From NCBI GenBank assembly GCA_016722045.1, contig JADKGY010000024.1, forward strand, positions 1 through 27,875: a DNA stretch of 27,875 nucleotides. Direction: 5' to 3'. The notes beneath the pieces were generated by a model, which was not told where the DNA came from, did not search any database, and saw only the letters and a program-made list of their open reading frames with translations. This DNA is from Candidatus Opimibacter skivensis. GTDB taxonomy: Bacteria > Bacteroidota > Bacteroidia > Chitinophagales > Saprospiraceae. Position numbers and translations under genes: made by a program. Positions 25,080 to 27,875 of the stretch are shown one piece after another (position 1 is the stretch's first letter; every line of letters begins with the position of its first letter).

Positions 25080-27875
25080 TTATTCACTTCTGCTTTGTTT
25101 TTTCTCGTCAAGTATTTCTTTCTTCACTTGCTTTTGTTCTTCCGTCTTTTTTGAGAAGAGATCTTTGAATTTGTCATAATCAGCGGTGAACACGAATCCT
25201 ATTCCTGTCTCAATGACCTGACCCTGCACGATGATATATTCATCGCGACGATAGACCCGCAATACATATTTTCCGTCCTTTGACAGTTGATACTCCGCAG
25301 AGACATCCCCGGCTATGTTGGTAGTTTTGCGATTGGCTTCCTGCAGGCCTTCAAGTTCAAAATTGCTGCCGATGCTCACTTTCAGCCTGTCGTTCAATAA
25401 TTGCTTCGTCAATCCCACAGTGAGGTCAGTCCTGTTTTCAATTCACCCGTTGTATAATCTTCGATGGAATTGATATCAAAGCTCAGGTCAACACCGGCGA
25501 CCATACCCCCGACAAGATTGTTCAACTGTTCGGATAAGATCTTGCTTGCGCTTTGTCTCGCCAGTGATGATATACCACCACCACGCTGCATTTTGAAATG
25601 GATCCTCTGAAATAAATCTGTTAAGCAGTAAGACAGCAAATACCTGCTTGTTGAGCTCGGAGGGCTCGGTACGCAATTGTGTAAGTTTTGTTTGGACAGT
25701 AGACGTCACCTCACCCGAGACACCATTATTTTTATCCGGAAGCTGGATATCGAATGTCACGTCTGGTTTCAGCAATTTCCCTTTCATGTAGAGCATGATT
25801 TCAAAAAGGAAGCTTTTGTTTATAGGTATTGATGACGTTCTGATCCGCATCTCCTATCTGATTTTGCACAAGACTCCAGAGGTGCTGTATTCGCCTTATA
25901 TACAGCCGTCACATCTACATCAGCCGTGTAAGGATCACCTGTCCACGAAATCGTACTTCCCCTTCTGATCTGAAATTCTCGCCTGAGTTGATTGAATGAA
26001 AAATTATAGGTTCCCTCTTCCAATTCATATATCCCCGTCAATGTCACTTTTCCGCTAGGATCAATACCCCCATCAAGGTTAGCGGCGCCTTTGACTTTCA
26101 GAAAATCTCCATTGGCTTCATCGATGATCAGATTCAATACCGCATTCTTGTCAACAGATATAGCCACAGTCACATCCATGCCTGTCATCTGTGTATGGGT
26201 CAAAGAATCCTGAACGGAAATAGAAGTGTTGAGTTGAAATGTGTCCATGTCCACAAATTGTACGATACCTTCACGATCAACAATACCCGGATCGTCCTGC
26301 GGTATGACAATAGTCAATTGCGTCTTATCATTGACACGTATCCTACCATCCACTACAGGATGGTTGATATCCCCTTTATAAGCACTTTAGTATCAATAAA
26401 TAATCGTCCGAAATAAAGCTTGTTATCCTCACGTGTTGAATTGAGTACCTGAAAATTCTCGGCATGCACAATTAATCCAAACCTGTAATCCCTGAAATCT
26501 TTCGTATACACATTGCCATCAAATACAGCCTTATTTCCGGTAGAATCAAGTAGCGTAAAATTGATCAATTCAATTCCGTCCGGGGTAAAACGAATATGTT
26601 CATCCTGTGCTCTGTAATAGGAATTGAATCGTGTCAGTTTAAAGCCGGCTTGTTGAAATCGAAGATCACCACGTATCTCCGGTGTGGCCATTGTTCCTTT
26701 GATAGCAAGGTCTCCTGTTATATTTCCGGATGCGTCATGAAGCTCGCCCAGTGTGAATCCTTCTATACTCTTCAAACTAAGTTGTACAAGATGTGCATTG
26801 AGATCAAAATGACTTTGAGCACCTGCATTGTAATAGTACCCATCCATTTTTACATCATTTCCTCTCCCACTGATCGTAACTTCAGCAGCGTATGTATCCT
26901 GCTTTTCATTATTCACTTTCATCGAAATATTCCCGACTGTGTCGCCATGAAAACTAAAGTCCTGAATCGTGAGGTCCGATGTAAAAACCCGGTTTGTGTT
27001 TAGCTCACGTAATGACGCCTTACCATTGATGATCCCTCCGGCTAACAATGAATCTTTGGTTACCAGACGTGTAAAGGTTTCAATTTTAAAATCATTAAAC
27101 TGAATATTCGGTGGAGCATTAACCTGCTGAGGGAATGCTGTTGATCGTCAACGATTGTCCGTCATTTGAAATATTGAAATTTCTGACCATGATTCCTTCG
27201 CCACCAAATTGAATGACATTGTCTTGTGCAACTGCCCATGATTGTTTATTGAGCAACAATCCATCAGGTAGGAGACTGAATTTATATACATGATTGACCG
27301 AAGTGAATTCACCGGATATTCTGTATAGATCTTTTTCTCAACATCCTGTTCTTTCAGATTTATACTGAGAATATTTTTGTGCTTTCCCTGACAGTGATAA
27401 GTTGGTTAACTGCAACTGCGTGCTGCTGACCTGATCAAGAGCGACAGCATAATTTAAAGAATTATTATCCGTATTAAGAGTCAACAGAAAATTATCAATC
27501 GTGTAATCCCTGTATTTTAACCTGGGTATGCTTCCGTCCACTTCAATCTTACCGGTCTCGCTATCAAAATTACGGACAGATTTGCGTCTTCCATTTCAAC
27601 CAATTCAGGTAATAAGGCTTCAATGAAAGGCGAGCGAACCAGTTTTGCTGTGAATTCAATTTTCTGCGGATCAAAAGTGATGACTGTGTCCGGTTGAGTG
27701 TTATGTATTACTGATTGTGCTTGCAGTGCTGACACTAATTGTAAGCTTGCATTGCCATGCATATTGGCCGTCAGGAATGCTGATCTGATATCAAGTGTAT
27801 CTTCTCCTGCTGTGGCCACTGAAACAATACTCAGCGTATCCACCTTGTATGTCGTCCCGGATAATGAAATTGTTG
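25080..27875 (-). CDS. tamB: TamB, translocation/assembly module (3' part; many frameshifts)
   Basis: The C-terminal 930 or so residues of a TamB/DUF490 protein whose N-terminus lies beyond the right edge. It is a long periplasmic beta-taco spanning inner to outer membrane: repetitive amphipathic strands such as LNYAVALDQVSSTQLQLTNL and GDLAIKGTMATPEIRGDLRF. The DUF490 core has QFRIRRGSTISWTGDPYTAD-VDVTAVYKANTAPLE. Further on come TYKQKLPFEIMLYMKGKLLK, LARQSASKILSEQLNNLVGG and the end GLTKQLLNDRLKVSIGSNFE with ETGIGFVFTADYDKFKDLF. One-base breaks lie near 27566-27569, 27374-27378, 27332-27336, 27131-27133, 26371-26374, 25871-25877, 25803-25807, 25577-25588 and 25435-25438. All rejoin into continuous family sequence. 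It is the first gene of the tamB-tamL operon. Confidence 0.93.

Noticed and set aside
22723..27875. Programmed frameshifting or a shattered pseudogene pair in tamB-tamL
   Set aside because: No slippery-site/structure combination recurs. Breaks occur in assorted homopolymers and every downstream part remains intact, as expected from consensus errors.

Overview
The window looks like a chromosomal segment of a Bacteroidota bacterium, probably from the Chitinophagales/Saprospirales side. The clues are a TamB gene followed by an Omp85 protein with a lipoprotein signal (TamL), a secreted protein opening with the GIGTTTP...PRMTTAERNAI motif typical of this phylum, DUF3494, DUF4142 and DUF2339 proteins, moderately AT-rich DNA, and an almost complete lack of Shine-Dalgarno sequences. 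Nearly all genes are on the minus strand. The exceptions are the DUF3494 protein, a small membrane protein and a transposase fragment.

Layout, left to right: an edge fragment and a small lipoprotein (1-823); a cluster of three hairpins (929-1055); a secreted alpha/beta hydrolase (1084-1937); a repeat-filled spacer with a ~113-bp tandem array (1938-2847); a secreted S33-type peptidase/hydrolase (2848-3753); a small cytosolic unknown and a DUF4142 lipoprotein with a terminator; a DUF2339 multi-membrane protein (5526-7900); a small acidic protein (8217-8583); a secreted DUF3494 ice-binding-like protein of unusual architecture (9169-10446), convergent with a cardiolipin synthase (10449-11908); two small membrane proteins; a secreted lectin-fold protein; a zinc-free MDR oxidoreductase; a dead IS1595-type transposase end beside a two-gene HEPN-like unit (15272-16492); a TolB-like/TPR/AraC regulator (16811-18716) next to an alginate-export-like porin (18797-20217); a six-helix membrane protein; a secreted esterase (21573-22443); and the tamB-tamL outer-membrane assembly operon (22723 to the right edge).

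Three things stand out. (1) About 25 genuine-looking genes or gene segments are broken by single-base shifts, mostly in runs of A/T or G/C. Restoring one base gives continuous family-typical proteins each time. This points to consensus errors of an indel-prone sequencing method rather than to pseudogenes, so split genes are annotated here as single genes. (2) The spacers are built from several different tandem repeats that share a 7-bp period (two are 8 bp). They sit directly at gene edges, and on the strand reading away from the gene most of them carry a stop codon in every unit. With a period of 7 or 8 this closes all three frames. (3) The DUF3494 protein appears to be a circularly permuted ice-binding domain inserted inside a TNF/C1q-like jelly roll.

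Functionally the window is mostly cell-envelope housekeeping (TamB/TamL, cardiolipin synthase, porin, lipoproteins, secreted hydrolases). There is one small accessory patch at 15.2-16.5 kb with the HEPN-like pair. No tRNA, rRNA, CRISPR array or intact mobile element was seen. All family assignments are from reading the translations; no search was run.
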